Assembly (NCBI GenBank): GCA_017645305.1
Contig: JAGCPD010000001.1
Coordinates: 38,846 to 102,845 of the forward strand
Length of the DNA: 64,000 nucleotides
Reading direction: 5' to 3'
Source of the DNA: Bacteroidaceae bacterium
GTDB lineage: Bacteria > Bacteroidota > Bacteroidia > Bacteroidales > Bacteroidaceae
The position numbers and the translations under genes are program-made. Below the pieces are notes generated by a model that worked only from the letters and a program-made list of their open reading frames with translations, ran no database searches and had not been told where the DNA came from. Of the stretch, positions 22,910-32,687 are shown piece after piece (position 1 is the first letter of the stretch; every line of letters begins with the position of its first letter).

Positions 22910-24249
22910 ATAATTGTTACGTTTTTCCCCTCCCGGTAATCCTCGATGATCTGAGCGATGGCAATGCTCTCACGGCGACGTAAACGATAGGAGCTTAAGC
23001 GTTTGCTTACAATCATGGATATGAACTCCTGTATCTCGTACCTTAATCCTTCGCCATCGTAACTGTAGAAGTATTTCTTGTTTTTTGTCTGATCTTCATA
23101 GCGGATTTCAAAGTAGTCTGTCAGCCACCATGGGGCGGGTACATAAACATATCCTTTGGTTCCGCTAATGACAAGGTTGCCTTCTGTTTTTACCCCAATT
23201 CCAAGCGTAATGGATGCTGTGGCGTGAGGATAGTTGATTGCCCCCATGGTAAACACGTCAACTCCATTCTCCATACGGGAATGGAAGTTGGCATCAACGA
23301 TCTCCCGGCCAAGCAGTTTTATTAATGCCATTAATGTGAGGGACGCATGTTCTGTCATACTGCCCCCGGCCTGTGTCGCATCCAATTCTCGTGTGGGGGG
23401 GGCTACCATCTTGGATAGCGAAGCTTTAACATCAACAACATCACCGATGACACCGCTCTTTACCAATGTTACCAAATGTGTAAAGCCAGGGCAATGTGCA
23501 GTTTTGCTGGCTTCTAACAACACGAGGCCTTTGCTATCTGCTAGTTCGTATAATTCACGTGCCTGAGTGGCAGAAAGAACGAATGGTATCTCGCATAAGA
23601 CATGCTTACCTGCCAGTAGTGCACGTTTGCAGTAATCATAATGTGTCAAATGAGGTGAAGCTATATATACTGCGTCAACATTCAAGATAAAGGTGTCGAA
23701 GTCAGAATAGCAGGATTCAAGGCCCATTTCTTGTTTAAATGCCTTGGCTTCTTGTTTGTCTGGGTTTAAAACGGTCACGACATCAATGCCGTTTACAACC
23801 TTTGCCTCTGGTACAAATCGTTTAGCAATACGTCCACTACCAATAATCCCAACACGATATAAGACTTGTGTTTCTTCGCGTAGCATAGTACTACTGATAC
23901 CTTCAGTCCTAGGTAAATATACCACTTGGCAGTATTCCTTGAGATAGTCAAATTTTCCTTCCCAGTCTGAACCTATGGCAAAAATATCGACATCATACCG
24001 TTGGATATCGTCAATCTTTTGACCCACGTAGTCTTCTATGATAACTTCGTCGACATAGCCTGTAGCCTTAACTGCCTCAACACGTTCCAAAACATTATTG
24101 CGTACGTTCAGTTTTCCACGTCCACGGTCGAAACTATCACTGGTGACACCCACGATTAAGTAATCGCCCAGTTCTTTTGCTCTCCGGAGCAGGTTGATGT
24201 GTCCTTGGTGCAAAAGATCGTACGTTCCGTATGTAATAACTTTCTTCAT
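22906..24249 (-). CDS. Fusion of glycerol-3-phosphate-type cytidylyltransferase and Gfo/Idh/MocA oxidoreductase
   Basis: 447 residues. Residues 1-128 are a TagD-like cytidylyltransferase: GTYDLLHQGH with the HxGH motif (His14, His17), and RTEGISSTMLRE (114-124) as the second nucleotide motif. Residues 132-447 are a Gfo/Idh/MocA oxidoreductase: VGIIGSGRIAKRF Rossmann motif and ASPHLTHYDYCKRALLAGKHVLCEIP. The usual EKP triad reads E-I-P here, so the lysine that normally contacts cofactor and substrate is missing. The protein would link reduction of a small sugar or polyol with its CTP activation, feeding the LicD-like transferase. It starts 4 bp inside the flippase gene's end (24246-24249). Confidence 0.88.
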   Translation of the reverse strand: MKKVITYGTYDLLHQGHINLLRRAKELGDYLIVGVTSDSFDRGRGKLNVRNNVLERVEAVKATGYVDEVIIEDYVGQKIDDIQRYDVDIFAIGSDWEGKFDYLKEYCQVVYLPRTEGISSTMLREETQVLYRVGIIGSGRIAKRFVPEAKVVNGIDVVTVLNPDKQEAKAFKQEMGLESCYSDFDTFILNVDAVYIASPHLTHYDYCKRALLAGKHVLCEIPFVLSATQARELYELADSKGLVLLEASKTAHCPGFTHLVTLVKSGVIGDVVDVKASLSKMVAPPTRELDATQAGGSMTEHASLTLMALIKLLGREIVDANFHSRMENGVDVFTMGAINYPHATASITLGIGVKTEGNLVISGTKGYVYVPAPWWLTDYFEIRYEDQTKNKKYFYSYDGEGLRYEIQEFISMIVSKRLSSYRLRRRESIAIAQIIEDYREGKNVTII

Positions 24250-25778
24250 AATCTCTTACGACCGTATTTTTTCAAGTACTCTTTTAACATTTCTTTTTCT
24301 GAGGTTTGCATGGTAAACTGATAGCTGCACAGGATTGTCATCAGAACACTTGTGGTACCTATGAGCAAAAATCTGAGCCATCCTTCCTCCATACTCAGAC
24401 GGATGGTCAGCGGGATGATGATTGTGCAGGTCATCATTTTCAGCAATGGCCAGAGTACCTCTTGGGCATAGGATGTTAGGGTGAAGTTGATGACCCTTTT
24501 CATAATCAGCAGCGAGACGTATTGTGATAAAGTGGTCCACAGCAACACCATCAGCAAGGCATAGTTGGGAGAAAAACCATATTTAAGCAATAGGTATGCC
24601 GTGGGAATACACATCAGAGAAACAGAACTGGAAACGGTCTGATAAAGCATCATCTGTCCACTTGCATGAATAACACCGGACACAGCGGAGTTGAGGTTAT
24701 TGACAAATGATATCAAGATGACGATGATGACAAACGTGTCGGTATATATTGGTATGCTTTTTAACCATAGATTAAGAATGAAGTGGGTGTCAAGAATAAT
24801 AGGAAGAGTGATAAGGACTATAACGCAAGAAGTGATTCTGCTGACTCCATAAGTGAGGCGCAGCGTTCTGTCGTAATTCTGATTGGCATAGGATTGTATT
24901 ACCTGCGGTCTGACGGGTATGATGATGTTGGATACGAAAGCCATCAGTCCTGCATTTACCTGAGCTGCCAACGCCCTTGCGGCATTTACGATTGGGCCGC
25001 AGAAAAAGTTGATAATCAGGTTTATTCCCTGTTCTTTCATAATACCTGAGAAAGAACCGAAAATGTTCCAACCTGAGAAACAAACCATGGAACGCAAGAG
25101 TCTTAATTCTATAAGTTTCTTGAACATAATCTCTGGGAAATTCCATTTTGCATAAGAGGCATAGAGGAGAAAATTTAACAGGTTGATGGATGCAAAAAGA
25201 GCTGCATAAGTGGCAAGATTATCATAACTGATGAAAGGCAACAGGAAGACAATACCCAGCTTAAGAAAGGCATCCAGTACGCTGACCAATGCATAAAAGT
25301 CCATTTTTTCACGTGCCATAATTGCAGCAGAATAGGGAGCCTGCAAAATGGTAAGGACGAATCCTATAACAGAGAAATGGAAGGCCCACATGGCTGCGTC
25401 TAATCTGTCTGCTGGACATACAAGCTTGTGCCTGATATACCAGATGCCTATGACCTCTATGATAAAAAACAGCAGGAGGGCAGCAATGAGTTGGATCCTG
25501 AGAGCCGTATTGTAAACACGGCAAGCTCCCTTTACTCCGTTGCGGTCTAACTCAAAATTGTAAAAACGCTGAATGCCGTTGGCAACAGACATGTTCAGAA
25601 AAGAAAAAAGGCTAACAAAACCGCAGACCGTATTATAGACACCGTAGTCTATCTCGCCAAGAATATCCAGAATAGCGCGGGTGGCATAGAACGTCAGACT
25701 GAGCACAAAGATCATTCTGAGACTCATAAAGAGACTGTTCCTTGCTATTCGTTTGTTACCCTGTGCATTATTTGTCAT
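24246..25778 (-). CDS. Polysaccharide flippase (Wzx/MATE-like)
   Basis: 510 residues with about 12-14 hydrophobic segments. The N-terminus NSLFMSLRMIFVLSLTFYATRAILDILGEIDYGVYNTVCGFVSLFSFLN matches Wzx-type O-unit flippases of Bacteroidetes when read as consecutive short motifs. It would move the undecaprenyl-linked repeat unit across the inner membrane to the EpsG-type polymerase. It overlaps the following gene by 4 bp. Confidence 0.88.
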   Translation of the reverse strand: MTNNAQGNKRIARNSLFMSLRMIFVLSLTFYATRAILDILGEIDYGVYNTVCGFVSLFSFLNMSVANGIQRFYNFELDRNGVKGACRVYNTALRIQLIAALLLFFIIEVIGIWYIRHKLVCPADRLDAAMWAFHFSVIGFVLTILQAPYSAAIMAREKMDFYALVSVLDAFLKLGIVFLLPFISYDNLATYAALFASINLLNFLLYASYAKWNFPEIMFKKLIELRLLRSMVCFSGWNIFGSFSGIMKEQGINLIINFFCGPIVNAARALAAQVNAGLMAFVSNIIIPVRPQVIQSYANQNYDRTLRLTYGVSRITSCVIVLITLPIILDTHFILNLWLKSIPIYTDTFVIIVILISFVNNLNSAVSGVIHASGQMMLYQTVSSSVSLMCIPTAYLLLKYGFSPNYALLMVLLWTTLSQYVSLLIMKRVINFTLTSYAQEVLWPLLKMMTCTIIIPLTIRLSMEEGWLRFLLIGTTSVLMTILCSYQFTMQTSEKEMLKEYLKKYGRKRL

Positions 25779-25803
25779 TGCGTCCTTGTTTTGTTGTTGC
25801 TTA

Positions 25804-28098
25804 CTAGACGTATCCGTAAATCTTTTCTTTCCAGGAGTAGTGTTTTTTTACCATTTCATATCCGTTGGTGGCCAATTGCTGACGGATTTCGGGGTGGTTC
25901 ATAATTCGAAGACAAGCATCTGCCAACGTGGCTGCTTCATCTTGGATAAGGCAGTTCTCTTCGTGCTTGAGTTCTGGAATGGCATTGGAGATAAGACTTG
26001 TCATTACAACGGGAATACCACAACTCATGGCCACAAGTACTTTGTTTTGGATTCCTGCTGCTACGCGGACGGGAGCTATGGTTAGGCAGGCATCACAAAT
26101 GGTGTCCTCTATATTTTCCACAAAACCCGTTACAAAGGTGTTCTCAGAAGCCAGTTGCTGTATGCTTTGTGGAGGCTGGGCACCAACAATATAGAACTTG
26201 GTATTTGGTTTCTGCTTGAGAATACGGGGGAAAATTTCCTGAACAAAGTAGAATACTGCATCCTGATTCTGCAGAGTTCGCATATTACCTACAAAGACAA
26301 TCTTGTTGGAATCATACTTGTTCCTAATGTTCTTGCTGCACAAAATACCATTGGAATGTAGCTCCAGACTTTCGGGATGAAGGGATTTTGTTTTCAAGTA
26401 GTCAATATCAGCTTGGGAAACCAACACGTTCTTGGGGAAATGCAGTAGGCTGTATTGCTCGGCTCTTAAAATAAGTCTTTGCTCCATGCGATAGACATTT
26501 CTGAGGAGCCAACTGCCCTTGCTTTGTGATGACATTGCATATGTCTTGGATAGGGCATCTGTCATTTCTATGATAGACCGATTGTGAAGACCTAATTCGT
26601 CAAGATATGGCATCATGCGCAACAGGTGGGCGATGAAGATGTCTGGGTTCTCCTTCTGAATTATTTCACGCAACTTTCTTCTGTAAGTGCCTGACATGTA
26701 AAAACCGCATTGCATGGGTTTTGCCTGTAGGAAGCAGATGAGTGCATGAAAGATTGATGAGAAATGATGCCTGTGAACGGTATAAACCTTGTGGTATATT
26801 CGTTGGGCTTCAAAAATTTGTGGTTGTCCGTCTTCTTCCAAGCTAAGTAGAATAAGCTTGTAGCCCTGTTTGCGCAATTGGTGTGCGATATTATTGATAC
26901 GAAGCACGTCTCCGCCATTCTCAGGAACAGGGAAACGTGGGGTAAGGATGCATATTTTTTTTGCATTTGCTGCATTCTTTTCTAATTCCTTGCGCAGATT
27001 TGTCTCCAGAGCCAGTCGTTCATCGTTCTTGGCAATAGAATGGTCAATCCGTTTTTGCCATATCACAAAGAGAATGACATCCACCAAAACTATCCAAGTA
27101 ATGTTCACCCCAAGAAGATACAGCCCAGTATTCAACAGGGCGAAAATAACATCGGCTACCAATATTGTCAGTAAGGCCATACGCATATAGTGGCCTGTTC
27201 GCATAAGTTTGTGATGAAGGTGCGTCTTGTCTGCATGGAATGGATGCTCGCCTCTGAGAATACGACTAAAGGCAACACGTGTGAGGTCGAAGGTAGGTAT
27301 CAGCAAAAGCGTATAAGTCAGCAACAGACTGAACTCCTCCGGTTCTTTTATGGTGTTGTCTGAACAGTATTTTAGCCCCAGATAGCTTAATGCGTAACCC
27401 AGCATCAGGCTGCCGGAATCACCCATGAAAATCTTGGTGCCTTTGGCATTGTCACCAAAAAGGTTATACCAGAGGAATACAATCAGGCTACCCGATATGG
27501 CTGCTGTAAAAAGGCAGAAAATGTGCATTCCCCACTCCCAGAAGGCCCATGTGAAGACCGCAAAAGCAATGAGAGAGAGGCTGCTGGCAAGGCCGTCTAT
27601 ACCATCTATAAGGTTTATGCTGTTTACCACTAGCATCACCAAGAATACCGTTAATGGATAGCTGTATATCTCGGGAATCTCATAGATGCCACAGAACCCG
27701 TACAAGTTGTTGAGGGTTAAACCAATAAGGGGGAAACAAAGAGCTGCAATAAACTGGATGAAGAACTTCAGATGGGCAGAAAGCCCAAATAGATCGTCCA
27801 GCAAACCTGTTACATATATGGCAAAGATGCCGAATCCTATTAATAGGGTGCTGGATTTTAGAGGCTCGCTCTCTCCATAGAAGTTAAAGATAATAGCTAA
27901 AGTAGCGGCAATGCCCACAATGGTGCTTGGAACAAAGATAACACCGCCAAGACGTGGTGTGTTATTTTTGTGTATCTTGCGGTCGTTGGGCCTGTCGAAG
28001 TATCCGTTGCGTTTACACAGACTAAGTATCCATGGCATTAATAGCATGGATGTTAGTGCCGAAGCAAGGAATGAAATGAAAATATAGAGCGCAGTCAT
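25804..28098 (-). CDS. Fusion of WecA/MraY-like phosphoglycosyltransferase and a GT-B glycosyltransferase
   Basis: 764 residues. Residues 1-350 are a polytopic polyprenyl-phosphate HexNAc-1-P transferase: DRPNDRKIHKNNTPRLGG, LLDDLFGL (Asp101, Asp102), INLIDGIDGLASS (161-173), FMGDSGSLMLGY (225-234) and HADKTHLHH (288-296). Residues about 381-764 are a soluble GT-B transferase: KICILTPRFPVPENGGD, KIVFVGNMRTLQNQDAVFYF and LTIAPVRVAAGIQNKVLVAMSCGIPVV. One chain would thus start the lipid-linked repeat unit and may add the second sugar. The fusion is treated as a finding. It lies upstream of the flippase gene on the same strand. Confidence 0.9.
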   Translation of the reverse strand: MTALYIFISFLASALTSMLLMPWILSLCKRNGYFDRPNDRKIHKNNTPRLGGVIFVPSTIVGIAATLAIIFNFYGESEPLKSSTLLIGFGIFAIYVTGLLDDLFGLSAHLKFFIQFIAALCFPLIGLTLNNLYGFCGIYEIPEIYSYPLTVFLVMLVVNSINLIDGIDGLASSLSLIAFAVFTWAFWEWGMHIFCLFTAAISGSLIVFLWYNLFGDNAKGTKIFMGDSGSLMLGYALSYLGLKYCSDNTIKEPEEFSLLLTYTLLLIPTFDLTRVAFSRILRGEHPFHADKTHLHHKLMRTGHYMRMALLTILVADVIFALLNTGLYLLGVNITWIVLVDVILFVIWQKRIDHSIAKNDERLALETNLRKELEKNAANAKKICILTPRFPVPENGGDVLRINNIAHQLRKQGYKLILLSLEEDGQPQIFEAQRIYHKVYTVHRHHFSSIFHALICFLQAKPMQCGFYMSGTYRRKLREIIQKENPDIFIAHLLRMMPYLDELGLHNRSIIEMTDALSKTYAMSSQSKGSWLLRNVYRMEQRLILRAEQYSLLHFPKNVLVSQADIDYLKTKSLHPESLELHSNGILCSKNIRNKYDSNKIVFVGNMRTLQNQDAVFYFVQEIFPRILKQKPNTKFYIVGAQPPQSIQQLASENTFVTGFVENIEDTICDACLTIAPVRVAAGIQNKVLVAMSCGIPVVMTSLISNAIPELKHEENCLIQDEAATLADACLRIMNHPEIRQQLATNGYEMVKKHYSWKEKIYGYV

Positions 28099-28185
28099 GT
28101 AATCGTTTATATATTATAAACGCGTTTCTGACTTTTTTTATTGTTCAAGAGGCCGGATTTCCCTGAGAATATGTCAATAATTGTC

Positions 28186-28641
28186 TTAGTATTTGCGGAA
28201 ACGTAGTGTTCCTTCCTCGCCTGTGAGTACCATTTTGTCTGATGCCATCACATCTATATGCAGACGTCCGTTGCCAGGAATTCCATATTTGCGCAATGCA
28301 TCAATCGTATATGGAATAGTATCCAGTTCTGAATCCCTGACAATTGTGTAGGGCTGGTTGATTACCAGATAGTCATCCTCAAGATGATAATATGTCAGGA
28401 AATAGGTGTCTGTCTCGCCTGGCAGTTCCTGCAGCATCAGCAAATTGTTGCGTATTTTGTAGTATATGGTTGTGTCTGGTTTTTGATATACGATAGAACC
28501 ATCAGCAATTCTCCATTCAACCAGTTGCCACATGCCGCCCAATGTACCGCTGTCATCCCGTTTGTTCTCGCAACTGGTGTATAGAAACAAGGATAAAAGT
28601 GCTACAATACAATATATAATAGGATGCTTTTGTATCTTCAT
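28186..28641 (-). CDS. Lipocalin-like lipoprotein
   Basis: 151 residues. A lipoprotein signal ends at FLYTSC. The mature part begins GGMWQLVEWRIADGS and has alternating hydrophobic beta-strand patterns (YYKIRNNLLMLQELPG, YFLTYYHLEDDYLVI, KMVLTGEEGTLRFRKY), like small lipocalin-fold Bacteroidetes lipoproteins. The exact Pfam family is unsure. It lies 3 bp after the Wzi-like gene and presumably helps polymer assembly at the outer membrane, but no specific role can be read. Confidence 0.7.
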   Translation of the reverse strand: MKIQKHPIIYCIVALLSLFLYTSCENKRDDSGTLGGMWQLVEWRIADGSIVYQKPDTTIYYKIRNNLLMLQELPGETDTYFLTYYHLEDDYLVINQPYTIVRDSELDTIPYTIDALRKYGIPGNGRLHIDVMASDKMVLTGEEGTLRFRKY

Positions 28642-28644
28642 GTG

Positions 28645-30162
28645 TTATTTTGTTTTATTAAATAATCCGCTGTATGATATGGATAGCATACCACCATTGC
28701 TGTTGCCAAGGATTTCTCCATCATTATGACCATAGCTGGCTGTGATGCCTAACCCTTTAATCTTGCGGGGGTTGTAGGTAACTTCTGCCATCAGATAATT
28801 GGCTTTCTGAGGGTCAGGAGTGGGTGTGTAGTAAGTACCCAGACTCTTCTGGTGTGTATAAAGAAGGCGCCAGCCCCATTCTTCTGTGGGTTGTCCGCTA
28901 AGACCTATATGATGGGCATTGATGCGGTTGTGATATACCATAAGGTTGTTGCTTACCCCAAACCTATCGTTATAGATGGGGGAGGAAAGCAGGGGGTTAC
29001 CCATAACATAGCCGGAATGCTGCCAGGATCCATAGATGTGGTGGTTGTAATACTGGTCGCAGCCGCTAATCTGCTCTGGAACGACGGGAGTCTTGTCGTG
29101 GTAGATGGCTCCGCTTTGGTCCATAGTTCCGATATGCTCATAGACAAAACTGCTCAGGAACGGATTCTTGGGCAGGTTAACTTCAACGCCCCAAAGCATA
29201 TCTTTCCAGCCGTATTGCCAGAACATCTGGCTTTGGTCTTCGAAGAAGTGCTCCATATAGCCAGCTGCGCTCCAGCCCTTGCCGTGAAAGTCGGCTCTCA
29301 GGTGCCAACTTCCTAACTGGTTACCTTCGCGGTTGGAATAAATGTTTCCATCGTTAACGTCTCCGCCTCCAGGAATAAAAGCGTTCCAGAAACTCTTGAA
29401 TCCATTAAGCAGAGATACTTTGTCTTCTATAGGGCTATCAAAGCCTGCTCTTTGCCTGAGGTTGTATCCCGTACCGCCAAATTGACAACTCATTTCTATT
29501 CCACCCGTTATAGTCAATGGAAACTTTTCTTTATTGCCTATGCGCAGAAATCCAGCTTTGGAGTGGTACAATGATCCTGTGGTATAGTAATTGGTGCTGT
29601 TGTTATTAAACTCACGTTGCCAGGCATTGTCTGTGTACCACCCGTATGCAATATGTGCCTTAATGGCCAGCCAATTCTTTGTGCCGGGGATAACCAAAAA
29701 GTCGGGCAATTCTAATCGTACCTGTGGAAGTGGCCGTGCATTGATACCTGTTGTCATAGCACCACTGCTCAAGGTTTGATTCTTCAGTTCTAGGGGGCGC
29801 TCTTTTTGGCCAAGGCTTAAGCGGAGTGCCTTCCACTGAATATCGGTATAAAGTTGCTGTATTATAAAATGCTTGCTTTCCATTCCTACTGCCACAGCCA
29901 TGTCGGCTCCGTATCCTATACGCCAGTTCCGTAAGCTGTCGGTCATGGCATCTCTCTGAATAGCACCGCGCAGATAACCATAGTTGTTCTTATGTGAACT
30001 GAGGCCATATCTGTTGCTTGTAAACCAAAACGGGGCATAATCGCCACCACTGAACGAACCGGTAATGGTTCCTTCGTAACATATATCTTTCCCCAAACGG
30101 CTGAATTGTGCTTCAGTCGTCAGGGGAAGGAGAATAGCAAACAATAATAATAGTTGTTTCAT
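28645..30162 (-). CDS. Capsule assembly Wzi-family outer-membrane protein
   Basis: 505 residues with a signal peptide ending TEAQ. The mature start YEGTITGSFSGGDYAPFWFTSNRYGLSS and repeated aromatic beta-strand patterns through to a terminal Phe/Lys-rich strand mark the Wzi-like beta-barrel family common in Bacteroidetes capsule loci. Wzi binds exported polysaccharide at the cell surface. It directly follows the Wzc-type kinase gene with no gap (30162/30163). Confidence 0.88.
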   Translation of the reverse strand: MKQLLLLFAILLPLTTEAQFSRLGKDICYEGTITGSFSGGDYAPFWFTSNRYGLSSHKNNYGYLRGAIQRDAMTDSLRNWRIGYGADMAVAVGMESKHFIIQQLYTDIQWKALRLSLGQKERPLELKNQTLSSGAMTTGINARPLPQVRLELPDFLVIPGTKNWLAIKAHIAYGWYTDNAWQREFNNNSTNYYTTGSLYHSKAGFLRIGNKEKFPLTITGGIEMSCQFGGTGYNLRQRAGFDSPIEDKVSLLNGFKSFWNAFIPGGGDVNDGNIYSNREGNQLGSWHLRADFHGKGWSAAGYMEHFFEDQSQMFWQYGWKDMLWGVEVNLPKNPFLSSFVYEHIGTMDQSGAIYHDKTPVVPEQISGCDQYYNHHIYGSWQHSGYVMGNPLLSSPIYNDRFGVSNNLMVYHNRINAHHIGLSGQPTEEWGWRLLYTHQKSLGTYYTPTPDPQKANYLMAEVTYNPRKIKGLGITASYGHNDGEILGNSNGGMLSISYSGLFNKTK

Positions 30163-32646
30163 TTATTTCTCTGTGTGTTCGTGACCTCCTTGGTTCCCGT
30201 AATGGCCATAAACACCATAATGACCATATTTGCCATATCCATAGCCGTAACCATATTTGCCGTATTTGCCATACTTGCCATACTTGCCATACTTGCCGTA
30301 TCCATAGTAATAGCCGTATTTCTTTTTCTTTAAATCAACACCGTTGAGAACCAAATTAACTTTTGGAAGTTTGTTGTTTTCGCTCAGGTCGTTGATAAGA
30401 CCGAAGTTGGAACGTGGTGAATAATCGGCACGACATACTACTATGGTTACATTTGCAACACGCGAAATAGACAAGGTATCACTTACAAGTCCAATAGGAG
30501 GAGTATCCAGCACTATGTAGTCATAATGTTCTTTCAGTAGGTCTATGGCGCGGTCGAGTTGTTCACGTGAAATCAATTCGCCAGGATTGGGAGGGATTAC
30601 ACCTGCAGGCAAAATATCAAGGTTTGGGTTAGCCACACCATGGGTAATTTGTGCTTCAAGAAGTTCGTATCCCATATCGTCACTGGAGAGGAATGTGGTA
30701 AGTCCGTTTTTACTTACAGGGATTCCGAACAGTTTCACAAGACGGGGCTTACGGATATCCAAACCAACAATAATTACCTTTTTACCCATCAGTGCAAGAG
30801 ACATTGCCAGGTTTGTCGAAACAAAGGTTTTTCCTTCACCGGGAATACAACTTGTAATACAAATTACTTTCTCTTCTGCATTGTGTACAAAGCGTAAATT
30901 GGTTCGCAAGCCTCGGAATGCTTCCTCCATGGTGTTGTTGGAGTTTTCGTGTACAACCAATGCCCTTTCTCCATCTACCACTTTGTCCCCCAAAGGAATA
31001 TCTGCCAAGATGGGAATCTTGGTCAGTTTTTCAACGTCATTGCGCCCTTCAATATGGTACCGCAACAGATTCATTAGGAAAACGATTCCTATCGGGAATC
31101 CAAAACCCAGCACCAATGCAATTAACCAGATAATCATTCCTTTCGGAGCAACCTGTCCTCTAAATTGGGGAGAGTCAATGATTCGGGCTTTTGCTGCTGT
31201 ACTGGCCAAAGATATGGCGTTCTCCTCTCTCTTCTGCAATAACATCAGATACAGGTTGGCTTGAATTTCTTGCTGGCGCATGATGTTGGTCAGTGCACGT
31301 TCTTGAGTAGGGGTGCTCTGAATACGGCTGTTAAACATATTGAATTGATTATCAGCACTTCTCTTCTGAGTCTGCAGGTCGTTTTTTATTGCTTCTAAAC
31401 TGATTCTGATAGAAGGCCACATTTCTTCCAGTTCAGCCGTAATACGTTGTACGTAAGGATTGTCTTCACTTGAAGACTTTATAAGTCGGTTGCGTTGTAA
31501 AACACCTTCATTGTATTTGTTGATGGACTGATTCAGGTTCTGATTCTGAAGACCTAAATTGGCAGGGATTACCTGCATGGCATTGGCAGGGTTGTTGGTA
31601 TAGTTAACCAATGCATTAATAAGGTTCAGTTGAGTTTCCAATTCCACTTGACGTGACTGGTATTCCGTCGTTTTCGCAAGAGAGTTCGTAGCATCGTTAG
31701 TCAGATTAATCAAATCGTTGTTTTTTTTGTATTGCTCCAAATTGCTTTCTGTTATATCCAAGTCTCCACGGATGTTCAGTAATCGCTCTCTAATAAATTC
31801 GTCAGTCTTTGTTGCAACCTCGTTCTTGTCCTCATTGGCATCTTCATTGTAGCTTTTCAGAAGTTCATTCAAATAATCCAAAGAACGCTGAATTTGTGTG
31901 TCTGTGAATGTTAGGGCCGCAACAGTTGTTGTCTTGCTTGTGGCAGAAGCATTAAGTTTCGACGTGTACATTCTTCCTGTTGATTCTAATGGCATAATAA
32001 CTGCATATAATGTGCGTCCTTCTGCCATTTTGCTGGTAGGATTTTGCTGGATGATAACCGTGCCAACAGGAGTAGTGATATTGCCTGGCAGTTTTTTGAT
32101 TTTCCTGTCAAATGAAATTTTTTCTTGACTACCTTTTACAGAGACACTTCCTTTAACAATATAACCTTCCTTCTCGTCTTTCGTAATTTCCAGGCTAACA
32201 GGTGTTTGTAATACGGCAAGTTGGCTTTCGGGCATGTCCACAATAAGAGGATTGTTGTTGTATAACTCTCTTTTGCGTAGGCGGCTGTCCATGGCATACT
32301 GAACATACAACTTCAGGGCTTTAACTACCCTGGTGTTGACGTTGGTGCTTCGCAAGATTTCCAACTCGTTGTCAAATCCATTACTATTGGAAAATAAACC
32401 AACGTTTTCCAAATTCATTTGACCGGCAGACTTTCCTTTCGTGTCTTCATCCTTGATGAGAATCTTCATCGACGAAGTGTAAACCGGATTCGTGTATCGG
32501 AGATAGCAGAAGGCTATTCCTAATGCAAAAACGGTAGAAACGATAATCCATTGCCAGTTTAGGACAATAATTCCCCATATCGCAGCCATATTAAAAGCGC
32601 TGGATTCTTCTTCATTTACATTTTCATTAGCAATGTAATCAGCCAT
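30163..32646 (-). CDS. Wzc-type polysaccharide copolymerase / BY-kinase
   Basis: 827 residues. The N-terminus has a Wzz domain with a membrane segment near 30-50 and a second one near 505-530, after a long coiled-coil region. The C-terminal BY-kinase domain shows Walker A CIPGEGKTFVSTNLA near 600, Walker A' VIIVGLDIRKPRL and Walker B YDYIVLDTPPIG. The last 55 residues are a Tyr-Gly-Lys array (YGKYGK units, about 17 tyrosines), the autophosphorylation tail. Phosphorylation cycling of the tail governs polymer length and export. It heads the minus-strand exopolysaccharide operon; a promoter lies at 32688-32717. Confidence 0.95.
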   Translation of the reverse strand: MADYIANENVNEEESSAFNMAAIWGIIVLNWQWIIVSTVFALGIAFCYLRYTNPVYTSSMKILIKDEDTKGKSAGQMNLENVGLFSNSNGFDNELEILRSTNVNTRVVKALKLYVQYAMDSRLRKRELYNNNPLIVDMPESQLAVLQTPVSLEITKDEKEGYIVKGSVSVKGSQEKISFDRKIKKLPGNITTPVGTVIIQQNPTSKMAEGRTLYAVIMPLESTGRMYTSKLNASATSKTTTVAALTFTDTQIQRSLDYLNELLKSYNEDANEDKNEVATKTDEFIRERLLNIRGDLDITESNLEQYKKNNDLINLTNDATNSLAKTTEYQSRQVELETQLNLINALVNYTNNPANAMQVIPANLGLQNQNLNQSINKYNEGVLQRNRLIKSSSEDNPYVQRITAELEEMWPSIRISLEAIKNDLQTQKRSADNQFNMFNSRIQSTPTQERALTNIMRQQEIQANLYLMLLQKREENAISLASTAAKARIIDSPQFRGQVAPKGMIIWLIALVLGFGFPIGIVFLMNLLRYHIEGRNDVEKLTKIPILADIPLGDKVVDGERALVVHENSNNTMEEAFRGLRTNLRFVHNAEEKVICITSCIPGEGKTFVSTNLAMSLALMGKKVIIVGLDIRKPRLVKLFGIPVSKNGLTTFLSSDDMGYELLEAQITHGVANPNLDILPAGVIPPNPGELISREQLDRAIDLLKEHYDYIVLDTPPIGLVSDTLSISRVANVTIVVCRADYSPRSNFGLINDLSENNKLPKVNLVLNGVDLKKKKYGYYYGYGKYGKYGKYGKYGKYGYGYGYGKYGHYGVYGHYGNQGGHEHTEK
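30230..30312. repeat. 9-bp tandem repeat in the Wzc tyrosine tail
   Basis: Tandem TTGCCATAY/TTGCCGTAT units (coding strand TATGGCAAG) repeat about six times, encoding YGK. Copy number could vary by slippage without breaking the frame. Confidence 0.8.
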
Positions 32647-32687
32647 GATTTAATTCTTTTTGTTATGTGAACAATACAATTTTCTTG

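Noticed and set aside
30230..30312. Regular repeats considered as a CRISPR-like array
   Set aside because: Units are 9 bp with no spacers and code for the Wzc tyrosine tail.
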